Assembly (NCBI GenBank): GCA_001689515.1
Contig: LUJR01000042.1
Span: 26,071 to 90,070 of the forward strand
Length of the DNA: 64,000 nt
Reading direction: 5' to 3'
Source: Bacteroidales bacterium M7
Lineage (GTDB): Bacteria; Bacteroidota; Bacteroidia; Bacteroidales; Muribaculaceae
Shown: positions 42,256 to 49,812 of the stretch, piece after piece
Layout of the letters: every line of letters begins with the position of its first letter
Numbering within the stretch: the first letter of the stretch is position 1
The notes under the pieces: generated by a model
Seen by the model: the letters and a program-made list of their open reading frames with translations, nothing else
What the model was told of the DNA's origin: nothing
Database searches by the model: none
Translations under genes and position numbers: made by a program

Positions 42256-44049
42256 ATGACTGAAGAAGTAAAAAATTCTCCAATCGAAGACTTCGACTGG
42301 GATGCCTTTGAAAAGGGCGAAACCCAGGGAGAAAAATCACGCGAAGAGCTCACCCGCACCTATGACGAGAGCCTTAACACCGTCAAGGACAAGGATGTAA
42401 TCGAAGGTACCATCATCGCCCTCAACAAGCGCGAGGCTGTGGTTAACATCGGCTACAAGAGCGACGGCATCATTCCCATCAGCGAATTCCGCTACAATCC
42501 CGACCTCAAGATCGGCGACACTGTAGAAGTGTTCATCGAGAACCAGGAAGACAAGAAGGGTCAGCTCATCCTTTCTCACCGCAAAGCCCGCGCAGCCCGT
42601 GCATGGGAGCGCATCAACGAGGCTCTCGAGAAGGACGAAATCATCAAGGGCTTCATCAAGTGCCGTACCAAAGGCGGCATGATCGTTGACGTGCTCGGCA
42701 TCGAGGCATTCCTCCCCGGCAGCCAGATCGACGTCAAGCCCATCCGTGACTATGACATGTTTGTAGGCAAGACCATGGAGTTCAAGGTTGTCAAGATCAA
42801 CTCTGAGTTCCGCAACGTGGTCGTAAGCCACAAGGCTCTCATCGAGGCAGAGCTCGAGCAGCAGAAGCGCGAGATCATCTCCAAGCTCGAGAAGGGCCAG
42901 GTACTCGAGGGTACCGTCAAGAACATCACCACCTACGGTGTATTCATCGACCTCGGCGGTGTTGACGGTCTCATCCATATCACTGACCTCAGCTGGGGCC
43001 GCGTAAGCCATCCCGAAGAGGTCGTTCAGCTCGACCAGAAGCTCAACGTCGTAATCCTCGACTTCGACGACGAGAAGAAGCGTATCGCTCTCGGTCTCAA
43101 GCAGCTCCAGCCCCATCCCTGGAACGCCCTTGACGAAAACCTCAAGGTCGGCGACAAGGTTAAGGGTCGCGTAGTGGTTATGGCTGACTACGGTGCATTC
43201 GTAGAAATCGCACCCGGTGTCGAAGGCCTTATCCACGTGAGCGAAATGTCATGGAGCCAGCACCTCCGCTCTGCCAACGACTTCATGAAGGTCGGCGACG
43301 AGGTTGAAGCTGTCATCCTGACACTCGACCGCGAAGACCGCAAGATGAGCCTCGGCATCAAGCAGCTCAAGAAAGATCCTTGGGAAGACATCGAAGTTCG
43401 CTACCCCGTAGGCAGCAAGCACACTGCCCGCGTGCGCAACTTCACCAACTTCGGCGTGTTCGTTGAAATCGAAGAGGGCGTTGACGGCCTCATCCACATC
43501 AGCGACCTCAGCTGGACCAAGAAGATCAAGCACCCCAGCGAATTCACCCAGATCGGTGCCGACATCGACGTTCAGGTACTCGAAATCGACAAGGACAACC
43601 GTCGTCTCTCACTCGGTCACAAGCAGCTTGAGGAGAACCCCTGGGATGTATTCGAGACCATCTTCACCGTCGGCTCTGTACATGAGGGCACCATCGTAGA
43701 GATGGTAGAGAAGGGCGCAGTCATCGCACTCCCCTACGGCGTTGAAGGCTTCGCTACTCCCAAGCACCTCCAGAAGGAGGACGGCTCACAGGCCAAGCTC
43801 GACGAGAAACTCGACTTCAAGGTTATCGAATTCAACAAGGACAGCAAGCGCATCATCCTCAGCCACAGCCGCATCTTCGAAGACGAGCAGCGTGCTGAGC
43901 GTGGCGAACAGCGCCGTCAGAAGCGTGCTGCAGCTCCCCGTGCAAAGCGTGAGGAAGAGGCTCCCGCTCTCAACGCTCCCCTTGAAAAGACTACCCTCGG
44001 TGACCTCGAGGCTCTCGCAGCCCTCAAGGAGAAACTCGAAGGCAAGTAA
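42256..44049 (+). CDS. rpsA: 30S ribosomal protein S1
   Basis: A 597-aa RNA-binding ribosomal protein with six S1/OB-fold repeats from about residue 45 to 545. Repeat hallmarks are VVNIGYKSDGIIPISEF, GMIVDVLGIEAFLPGSQ, YGVFIDLGGVDGLIHITDLS, YGAFVEIAPGVEGLIHVSEM, FGVFVEIEEGVDGLIHISDL and VIALPYGVEGFATPKHL. An acidic N-terminus (EDFDWDAFEKGE) and a charged C-terminal tail (RGEQRRQKRAAAPRAKREEE) are typical of Bacteroidota S1. Codon use is strongly biased, as in highly expressed genes. It is a single gene ending in a strong terminator. Confidence 0.97.
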   Translation: MTEEVKNSPIEDFDWDAFEKGETQGEKSREELTRTYDESLNTVKDKDVIEGTIIALNKREAVVNIGYKSDGIIPISEFRYNPDLKIGDTVEVFIENQEDKKGQLILSHRKARAARAWERINEALEKDEIIKGFIKCRTKGGMIVDVLGIEAFLPGSQIDVKPIRDYDMFVGKTMEFKVVKINSEFRNVVVSHKALIEAELEQQKREIISKLEKGQVLEGTVKNITTYGVFIDLGGVDGLIHITDLSWGRVSHPEEVVQLDQKLNVVILDFDDEKKRIALGLKQLQPHPWNALDENLKVGDKVKGRVVVMADYGAFVEIAPGVEGLIHVSEMSWSQHLRSANDFMKVGDEVEAVILTLDREDRKMSLGIKQLKKDPWEDIEVRYPVGSKHTARVRNFTNFGVFVEIEEGVDGLIHISDLSWTKKIKHPSEFTQIGADIDVQVLEIDKDNRRLSLGHKQLEENPWDVFETIFTVGSVHEGTIVEMVEKGAVIALPYGVEGFATPKHLQKEDGSQAKLDEKLDFKVIEFNKDSKRIILSHSRIFEDEQRAERGEQRRQKRAAAPRAKREEEAPALNAPLEKTTLGDLEALAALKEKLEGK

Positions 44050-44070
44050 TCTCCACTTACGATACTCCCT

Positions 44071-44104
44071 GTCAGGGGCGGCGCAACGATGCGCCGCCCC
44101 TGAC
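44071..44104 (+). terminator. rpsA terminator
   Basis: GTCAGGGGCGGCGCA (44071-44085) pairs perfectly with TGCGCCGCCCCTGAC (44090-44104), a 15-bp stem with a 4-nt loop followed by TTCGTTT. It lies 22 bp after the stop. Confidence 0.9.
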
Positions 44105-44140
44105 TTCGTTTATAAGCTCCTGACTTCATTATATTAAAAT

Positions 44141-44167
44141 TGTAGGGACATGCCGTGGCATGTCCGC
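44141..44167. repeat. Single GACATG-core arm
   Basis: TGTAGG tag plus GACATGCCGTGGCATGTC core; the facing arm is lost except for a fragment near 44190 (GCATGTCCCAACG). Confidence 0.65.
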
Positions 44168-44225
44168 ACATCAGGCGTTGCATTGTTAAAGCATGTCCCA
44201 ACGCTATTTACTTAACGCTCGCTGT

Positions 44226-44453
44226 GTTAACCGCGAGGGGAGAAGTAGCCACATGCAAGCAAGCTGTCAGCTTGCGCAGCTTGTGGGAAACGGATGTAAT
44301 GGGAGTCCGGCGGTGTAACTGCCGGGGCAATCGCATGCATCAGCCCCGGCAGCTGACGCCGCCGGCATATGATAGGGCATTTTGGATCACAAGCTTCGCA
44401 AGTCTGACGACTTGCTTGCATGTGGCTACTACTCCCGCCGCGGCTATGCCGCG
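44226..44453. repeat. Nested ~230-bp hairpin repeat, copy 2
   Basis: GCCACATGCAAGCAAGC faces GCTTGCATGTGGC. Inside, CCGGCGGTGTAACTGCCGGG and GCCCCGGCAGCTGACGCCGC face each other. CGCGGCTATGCCGCG closes the right end. It is homologous to 17141-17378. Confidence 0.8.
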
Positions 44454-44521
44454 CCTTAAAAGCAATCTAATCTTAAGTGAAGCATTGCGACATGTCCCTA
44501 CAATTTCTATGGATTTTTCCG

Positions 44522-44529
44522 TATATTTG
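44522..44529 (+). promoter_or_regulatory. -7 element of the mtaB operon
   Basis: TATATTTG ends 5 bp before the GTG start at 44535, predicting a leaderless transcript. Confidence 0.6.
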
Positions 44530-44534
44530 CATAA

Positions 44535-45863
44535 GTGATTGACCAGAATACATTCGGCACCCACAGGGTCATGTACAAGACTTTCGGGTGCAAACTCAAT
44601 TTCGCCGAGACCAGTTCCGTGGGGCGTATGCTTGCGGACAGGGGCTTCGTGCGTGCCATCGACGGCGACACTCCTGACATCATCGTAGTCAACACTTGCA
44701 GCGTCACCGAACTGGCTGACCGCAAGTGCCGCCAAGCCATCCGCAGCCTCGTGCGCCGATATCCCGATGCCACCATACTCGTGACGGGATGCTACGCCCA
44801 GCTAAAGCCCGAGGAGGTAGCCGACATCCCCGGTGTCGACATCGTAATCGGCACCAATGCCAAGGCGCGTCTCGCCGAATATATAGACCGGTGGGATGCG
44901 GAGCATGCCGCCATCCGCGATGTAGTGCCGTCAAAGGAGCTGCGCGAATTTGTCCCGGCATGTTCCGCCGACGACCGCACACGCCACTTCCTCAAAGTAC
45001 AGGACGGCTGCGACTACTATTGCAGCTACTGCACCATCCCCATGGCTCGCGGTCGCAGCCGATCAGGCTCCATCGACTCTCTCGTGGCTCAGGCTGCGAA
45101 AGTGGCAGAGGAGGGAGGCAAGGAGATAGTGCTCACCGGGGTCAACATCGGAGATTTCGGCAAAGGGCGCACCGACCGCCTGATTGACCTCATACGCGAG
45201 CTTGACAGAGTGGACGGCATAGAGCGTTACCGCATCTCATCCATTGAGCCTGATCTGCTCACCGACGAAATCATCCGCTTCGTGGCAGACTCCCGTCGAT
45301 TCATGCCCCACTTCCACACCCCGCTCCAATGCGGCTCTGACGCTGTGCTCAAGCTGATGCGCCGCCACTATGACAGCAGCCTGTTTGCCGACAAGGTGCG
45401 GGCTATACGCGAGGCGATGCCCGATGCGTTCATCGGGGTAGACCTGATTGTCGGTGCACGTGGGGAGACTGCCGAGGAGTTTGAGGTGTCACGGAGATTC
45501 ATAGAAGGTCTTGACATATCAAGGCTTCATGTGTTCCCTTACAGCGAACGTCCAGGCACACGCGCTCTCCAGCTCGGCGGTGCGGTAAGCCAAGCTGACA
45601 AGCAGCGCAGAGCCGCGGTGATGCTCCGCATGAGCGAGGACAAGCTCAATGCTTTTGCTTCCCGTTTTATCGGCGCAGTGCGTCCTGTGCTTGTAGAACA
45701 TGCCCGCTCCGACGGCAAGATGCTCGGACTGACCGACAACTACCTGCGCGTGGAAATCACGCGTGACGACTCGCTCGCCAACACCGTAGTTCCGGTGCGG
45801 CTTGCATCCATCGAAGGGATGGACGAGGGCGAGTGCATCATCAGAGGGGAGGTGGCGCGATGA
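44535..45863 (+). CDS. mtaB: tRNA t6A37 methylthiotransferase
   Basis: A radical-SAM methylthiotransferase that turns t6A37 into ms2t6A37 in ANN-decoding tRNAs, 442 aa. The N-terminal UPF0004 domain has GCKLNFAE (about residues 18-25), with further cysteines at about 54 and 88. The radical SAM cluster motif is GCDYYCSYC (CxxxCxxC, about 159-167). A C-terminal TRAM-like region closes the protein (VRPVLVEHARSDGKMLGLTD). The GTG start MIDQNTFGTHR agrees with the usual family N-terminus; the next ATG at 44571 would cut it. It overlaps the next gene by ATGA. Confidence 0.93.
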   Translation: MIDQNTFGTHRVMYKTFGCKLNFAETSSVGRMLADRGFVRAIDGDTPDIIVVNTCSVTELADRKCRQAIRSLVRRYPDATILVTGCYAQLKPEEVADIPGVDIVIGTNAKARLAEYIDRWDAEHAAIRDVVPSKELREFVPACSADDRTRHFLKVQDGCDYYCSYCTIPMARGRSRSGSIDSLVAQAAKVAEEGGKEIVLTGVNIGDFGKGRTDRLIDLIRELDRVDGIERYRISSIEPDLLTDEIIRFVADSRRFMPHFHTPLQCGSDAVLKLMRRHYDSSLFADKVRAIREAMPDAFIGVDLIVGARGETAEEFEVSRRFIEGLDISRLHVFPYSERPGTRALQLGGAVSQADKQRRAAVMLRMSEDKLNAFASRFIGAVRPVLVEHARSDGKMLGLTDNYLRVEITRDDSLANTVVPVRLASIEGMDEGECIIRGEVAR

Positions 45864-46720
45864 CACTCATGCCGCCGCTCGGTGTCCTCTACCGCATCAG
45901 CGACCTGCTCGCCCCTGTCGTCTACCACGTGGTCAGATACCGCCGAAAACTCGTGCGCCGAAATCTCACGGAGTCATTTCCCGACAAGTCATCCAAGGAA
46001 ATCAGGCGGATAGAGCGACAGTTTTACCGCAACTTCACCGACAACTTCATCGAGTCCATCAAGCTCCTCGGCATCAGCGACCGCGAAATGCGCCGCCGCG
46101 TGATATTCGAGGGGATGGATCGTGTCAACGAATACTTCGACCAAGGGAAAACCATCATAGCATATTTCGCCCACACTGCCAATTGGGAGTGGGGAACGTC
46201 TATAACCCTCTGGACCGACAAGAAATTAGACAAGGAGGTGGTGTTTGCGCAGGTCTACCGTCCTCTGCGCAATAAGCGTTTCGACCGCCTGTTTCTGCGT
46301 CTGCGCAGCCGCTTCGGCAGTCACAGTTTCAAGAAAGCAACTGTCATGCGCGACATCATCAGGCTGCGGCGTGACGGCATGCCCTCCATCACCGGGTTTA
46401 TGAGCGACCAGAAGCCGAGCCATGGCGATCCGGGGCACATAACCACATTTCTCAATCATCCCACGGCGATGATTTCCGGCACCGAACAGCTTGCACGCCG
46501 TCTCGGAGCGGCTGTGGTCTACATGGACATGGTGCGCACAAGCCGAGGGCACTACCGCGTACGCATCATCGACATGACTTCCGATGCCTCACAGACCCAG
46601 TCCGGCGAACTGACCGAAAAATACACATCACTGCTCCAGCAAACCATTGAGGCAGACCCATCGGGATGGCTCTGGAGCCACAACCGCTGGAAATTTCCAG
46701 TGACACTTCCATCGCAATGA
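45860..46720 (+). CDS. Lipid A biosynthesis-type acyltransferase (LpxL/HtrB family)
   Basis: A 286-aa lysophospholipid acyltransferase-fold enzyme, probably adding a secondary acyl chain to lipid A or another envelope lipid. The catalytic motif is HTANWE (H-x4-E, about residue 105), with YRPLRNKRFDRL and a conserved SDQKP (about 180). The N-terminus has one hydrophobic segment. The start at 45860 overlaps the mtaB stop (ATGA), and its own stop overlaps the next gene's ATG in the same way, so the trio is translationally coupled. Confidence 0.88.
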   Translation: MTLMPPLGVLYRISDLLAPVVYHVVRYRRKLVRRNLTESFPDKSSKEIRRIERQFYRNFTDNFIESIKLLGISDREMRRRVIFEGMDRVNEYFDQGKTIIAYFAHTANWEWGTSITLWTDKKLDKEVVFAQVYRPLRNKRFDRLFLRLRSRFGSHSFKKATVMRDIIRLRRDGMPSITGFMSDQKPSHGDPGHITTFLNHPTAMISGTEQLARRLGAAVVYMDMVRTSRGHYRVRIIDMTSDASQTQSGELTEKYTSLLQQTIEADPSGWLWSHNRWKFPVTLPSQ

Positions 46721-47730
46721 AACCTGTAGCAGTCATAATACTCAACTGGAACGGCGCGGATCTGATGCGCCGCTATCTGCCGAGCGTGGTGCGGCATACG
46801 CCCGCGGAGACAGCCGACATCGTGGTGGCTGACAACGGCAGCACCGATGATTCGCTGCAACTGCTCGCTGAGGAGTTCCCATCGGTCAAGGTGCTCCGAT
46901 TTGACAAGAACCTCGGATATGCCGAAGGCTACAACGAAGCGATACGCCGAGCCGGAAGCCGCTATACTGTGCTGCTCAACAGCGATGTGGAGGTCAAGGA
47001 CGACTGGCTCACCCCTCTCTACCGCTACATGGAAACTCACCCCAATGTCGCAGCCGTGCAGCCCAAGATACTCAGCCTGACCGACCCTACGAAATTTGAA
47101 TACGCCGGTGCTGCGGGCGGTTTCCTTGACCGCAACGGCTACCCCTACTGCCGCGGCAGACTGTTTGACACCGTGGAGACCGACCATGGACAGTATGACT
47201 CCGTAATGGAGATTTTCTGGGCTACGGGAGCTGCGCTGATGGTCAAGACGCAGCTATATCTCGATGGCCGGGGGCTTGATAGCCGCTTCTTCGCCCACAT
47301 GGAGGAGATAGACCTCTGCTGGAGGCTTAAATCATTGGGCTATACCGTCGCCGCCGTGCCACAGGGCACTGTCTACCACCTCGGCGGAGGCAGTCTGCCC
47401 GCTTCGTCACCACGCAAGACATATCTCAATTTCCGCAACTCGCTGCTGATGCTCTACAAGAATCTGCCACGCAGCGAGCGTCGCGGATTCCTCATACGCC
47501 GCCGTCTGCTCGACACCATCGCCTGGGCGAAATTCATGCTCACCTTGGATTTCAGCAACGCCTCTGCCATCATAGGGGCGCACCGTGATTTCCGCCGTAT
47601 GGCGCGCGAGCACTACCGCGATGTCAAGTCGCCCAACGCAAACTTGCTACCCACCCTACCATGGGGGCGGCGCAACATCCTCGTGGACTACTATCTGCGC
47701 GGCATCAGGAAATTCAGCGACCTAAAATGA
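46717..47730 (+). CDS. Glycosyltransferase family 2 (rhamnosyltransferase-like)
   Basis: A 337-aa GT-A transferase. It starts VAVIILNWNGADLMRRYLPS and has VVADNGSTDDS (about residues 35-45). The nucleotide-sugar site is in LLNSDVEVKDDWL (about 88-100), FFAHMEEIDLCWRL (about 190) is typical of the WcaE/rhamnosyl group, and the end is basic. Coupled by ATGA to the acyltransferase, it probably decorates an envelope glycolipid or polysaccharide (inference). A short repeat arm and nadE follow. Confidence 0.88.
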   Translation: MKPVAVIILNWNGADLMRRYLPSVVRHTPAETADIVVADNGSTDDSLQLLAEEFPSVKVLRFDKNLGYAEGYNEAIRRAGSRYTVLLNSDVEVKDDWLTPLYRYMETHPNVAAVQPKILSLTDPTKFEYAGAAGGFLDRNGYPYCRGRLFDTVETDHGQYDSVMEIFWATGAALMVKTQLYLDGRGLDSRFFAHMEEIDLCWRLKSLGYTVAAVPQGTVYHLGGGSLPASSPRKTYLNFRNSLLMLYKNLPRSERRGFLIRRRLLDTIAWAKFMLTLDFSNASAIIGAHRDFRRMAREHYRDVKSPNANLLPTLPWGRRNILVDYYLRGIRKFSDLK

Positions 47731-47739
47731 CTCTTTACG

Positions 47740-47763
47740 GACATGCCACGGCATGTCCCTACA
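47740..47763. repeat. Single GACATG-core arm
   Basis: GACATGCCACGGCATGTC then CCTACA in the 60-bp gap between the glycosyltransferase and nadE, 27 bp before the nadE start. Confidence 0.75.
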
Positions 47764-47790
47764 CACTAACCATTTTTCTCTCTTACTATT

Positions 47791-49704
47791 ATGAATGACG
47801 GATATTTCCGCGTGGCTGCGGTGGTGCCCCCTGTAGAGGTGGGGGACGTAGAAGCCAATGTCGACGCGATACTCAGTTTCATACCGCGCCTCATTGACGA
47901 AGGCGTGGAGGTGGCAGTGTTTCCTGAGATGTGCATCACGGGCTACACTTGCGCCGACCTTTTTCACGATGGCGTGCTCATTGAAGCGGCTTTCAATGGA
48001 GTGAAACGCATCATGGAGGAATCAGAGAAGTGGCGCAAGCTCGCCATCATCGTCGGTTACCCACGCTTCATTGACGGAAAGATGTATAACTGCGCCGGAC
48101 TCATCGCAGGTCAAAGCATAACGGAAGTACGCAAGACCTACATACCCAACTATAACGAGTTCTACGAACGCCGCTGGTGGCGTCCGGCTCCGCAGACCGA
48201 CACCCTCACCCTCTACAAAATCAACGGTGTCAACATAGGCATAGAAATATGCGAGGACCTGTGGGCACCCATCCCCCCCTCTACGCGCCTCGCCATGGCT
48301 GGAGCCGATGTGGTGTTCAACCTCTCGGCAAGCAACGATGTCATAGGCAAATACGACTACTTGCGCTCGCTCATCAAGCAGCAGTCATCACGCTGCCTCT
48401 GCGGCTACGTCTACACCAGCGCGGGCTTCGGCGAGTCGTCGACCGACCTGGTATTTGACGGCAAGGGCATCATCGCCGAAAACGGCCATATAATCGCTGA
48501 AAAACAGCGGTGGGCCACCGACGAGCGGATGGTGATAGCCGACCTTGACATCTGGGCACTGCGCCACGACCGTCTCCACTACACCACCTTCGGCGACTGC
48601 GCCGAGCGTGAACTCCAGGGATGGCAGGTCAAAACCATCGACATGCGTTCAATCTACAACTTCTTTGTGAAGGATGATGAGAACTTCATCCCCAGATTCC
48701 GCCCGGTCAACCCCTACCCCTTCCTGCCGCCTGAAGATGAGAGCGGAGCGGAGCGGTGTGAGGAGATACTTAACATCCAGACCGCAGGACTGGCTCGCCG
48801 CCTGAGCTTCATCCACGGCAAGAAGCTCGTGGTGGGTATCAGCGGCGGACTTGACAGCACACTGGCTCTGCTCGTGGCTGTCAGGACGTTTGACCGCCTC
48901 GGACTCGACCGCAAGGGCATCATCGGTGTGACGATGCCCGGATTCGGCACCACGGGGCGCACACACTCCAACGCACTGGCTCTGATGAAGCATCTTGGGG
49001 TTACATCACGCGAGGTGTCGATAGTCCCGGCTGTGATGCAGCATTTCGCGGACATAGGCCACGACCCCGAAGTGCACGATGTGACATACGAAAACTCGCA
49101 GGCGCGTGAACGCACCCAGCTGCTGATGGATATAGCCAACCGCGAAGGGGCTATAGTGCTCGGCACGGGCGACCTCTCGGAGCTGGCTCTCGGATGGGCT
49201 ACCTACAATGGTGACCACATGTCGATGTACGGTGTCAACGCCGGTGTGCCCAAGACGCTCGTGAGCCGTCTGGTGCGCCAGGTGGCTGATACTACCGACT
49301 CCAAGGCTGTGCGCGATGCTCTGCTTGACATCATCGACACCCCCATCAGCCCCGAACTCATCCCGGCTGACCCGAACGGCGACATTGCCCAGAAGACCGA
49401 AGACCTCGTAGGACCCTACGAACTCCACGACTTCTTCCTCTACAACATGCTCCGCTACGGTCTTGACCCGCACCGCATCTTCGCCATGGCAGTCCAGGCT
49501 TTTGACGGCAAGTATGACAAGGAGACGATACTCAAGTGGATACGCACATTCTACCGCCGCTTCTTCGCCCAGCAGTTCAAGCGGTCATGTCTGCCCGACG
49601 GACCAAAGGTGGGCAGCGTATGCCTCTCGCCGCGCGGCGACTGGCGCATGCCCTCCGATGCCAGCGCGCGCCTGTGGCTCGCCGACCTCGACAATCTCGG
49701 CTGA
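47791..49704 (+). CDS. nadE: Glutamine-dependent NAD+ synthetase
   Basis: Amidates nicotinic acid adenine dinucleotide to NAD+. The 637-aa two-domain form has an N-terminal nitrilase-type glutaminase, with triad Glu in FPEMCITGY (about residue 49), Lys in EVRKTYIPNYNEFYE (about 114) and Cys in IEICEDLWAP (about 154). The C-terminal ATP-pyrophosphatase synthetase has SGGLDSTLAL (about residues 351-360), GTGDLSELALGWATYNGDHM and the C-terminal RRFFAQQFKRSCLPDGPKVG. Ammonia is channelled between the domains in this class. It may be read through from the upstream trio, as no separate -7 element was found. Confidence 0.95.
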   Translation: MNDGYFRVAAVVPPVEVGDVEANVDAILSFIPRLIDEGVEVAVFPEMCITGYTCADLFHDGVLIEAAFNGVKRIMEESEKWRKLAIIVGYPRFIDGKMYNCAGLIAGQSITEVRKTYIPNYNEFYERRWWRPAPQTDTLTLYKINGVNIGIEICEDLWAPIPPSTRLAMAGADVVFNLSASNDVIGKYDYLRSLIKQQSSRCLCGYVYTSAGFGESSTDLVFDGKGIIAENGHIIAEKQRWATDERMVIADLDIWALRHDRLHYTTFGDCAERELQGWQVKTIDMRSIYNFFVKDDENFIPRFRPVNPYPFLPPEDESGAERCEEILNIQTAGLARRLSFIHGKKLVVGISGGLDSTLALLVAVRTFDRLGLDRKGIIGVTMPGFGTTGRTHSNALALMKHLGVTSREVSIVPAVMQHFADIGHDPEVHDVTYENSQARERTQLLMDIANREGAIVLGTGDLSELALGWATYNGDHMSMYGVNAGVPKTLVSRLVRQVADTTDSKAVRDALLDIIDTPISPELIPADPNGDIAQKTEDLVGPYELHDFFLYNMLRYGLDPHRIFAMAVQAFDGKYDKETILKWIRTFYRRFFAQQFKRSCLPDGPKVGSVCLSPRGDWRMPSDASARLWLADLDNLG

Positions 49705-49721
49705 TATATCAATCCAAAGAA

Positions 49722-49798
49722 GTAGGGACGCGGCGTGCCGCGTCATCAAAGGCAATACACTTCGCCTTATACGATGACGCGGCACGCCGCGTCCCTAC
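49722..49798. repeat. Palindromic element (GACGCGGC core)
   Basis: GTAGG then GACGCGGCGTGCCGCGTC faces GACGCGGCACGCCGCGTCC then CTAC, between the convergent nadE and porW genes. The 40-bp interior matches, inverted, that of the copies at 21190 and 30972. Confidence 0.8.
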
Positions 49799-49812
49799 TT
49801 TAATGTTACCGG

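Noticed and set aside
42337..43236. 299-aa minus-strand frame opposite rpsA
   Set aside because: The strong codon bias of rpsA leaves the opposite frame open; the protein is implausibly rich in acidic and Val/Leu residues.
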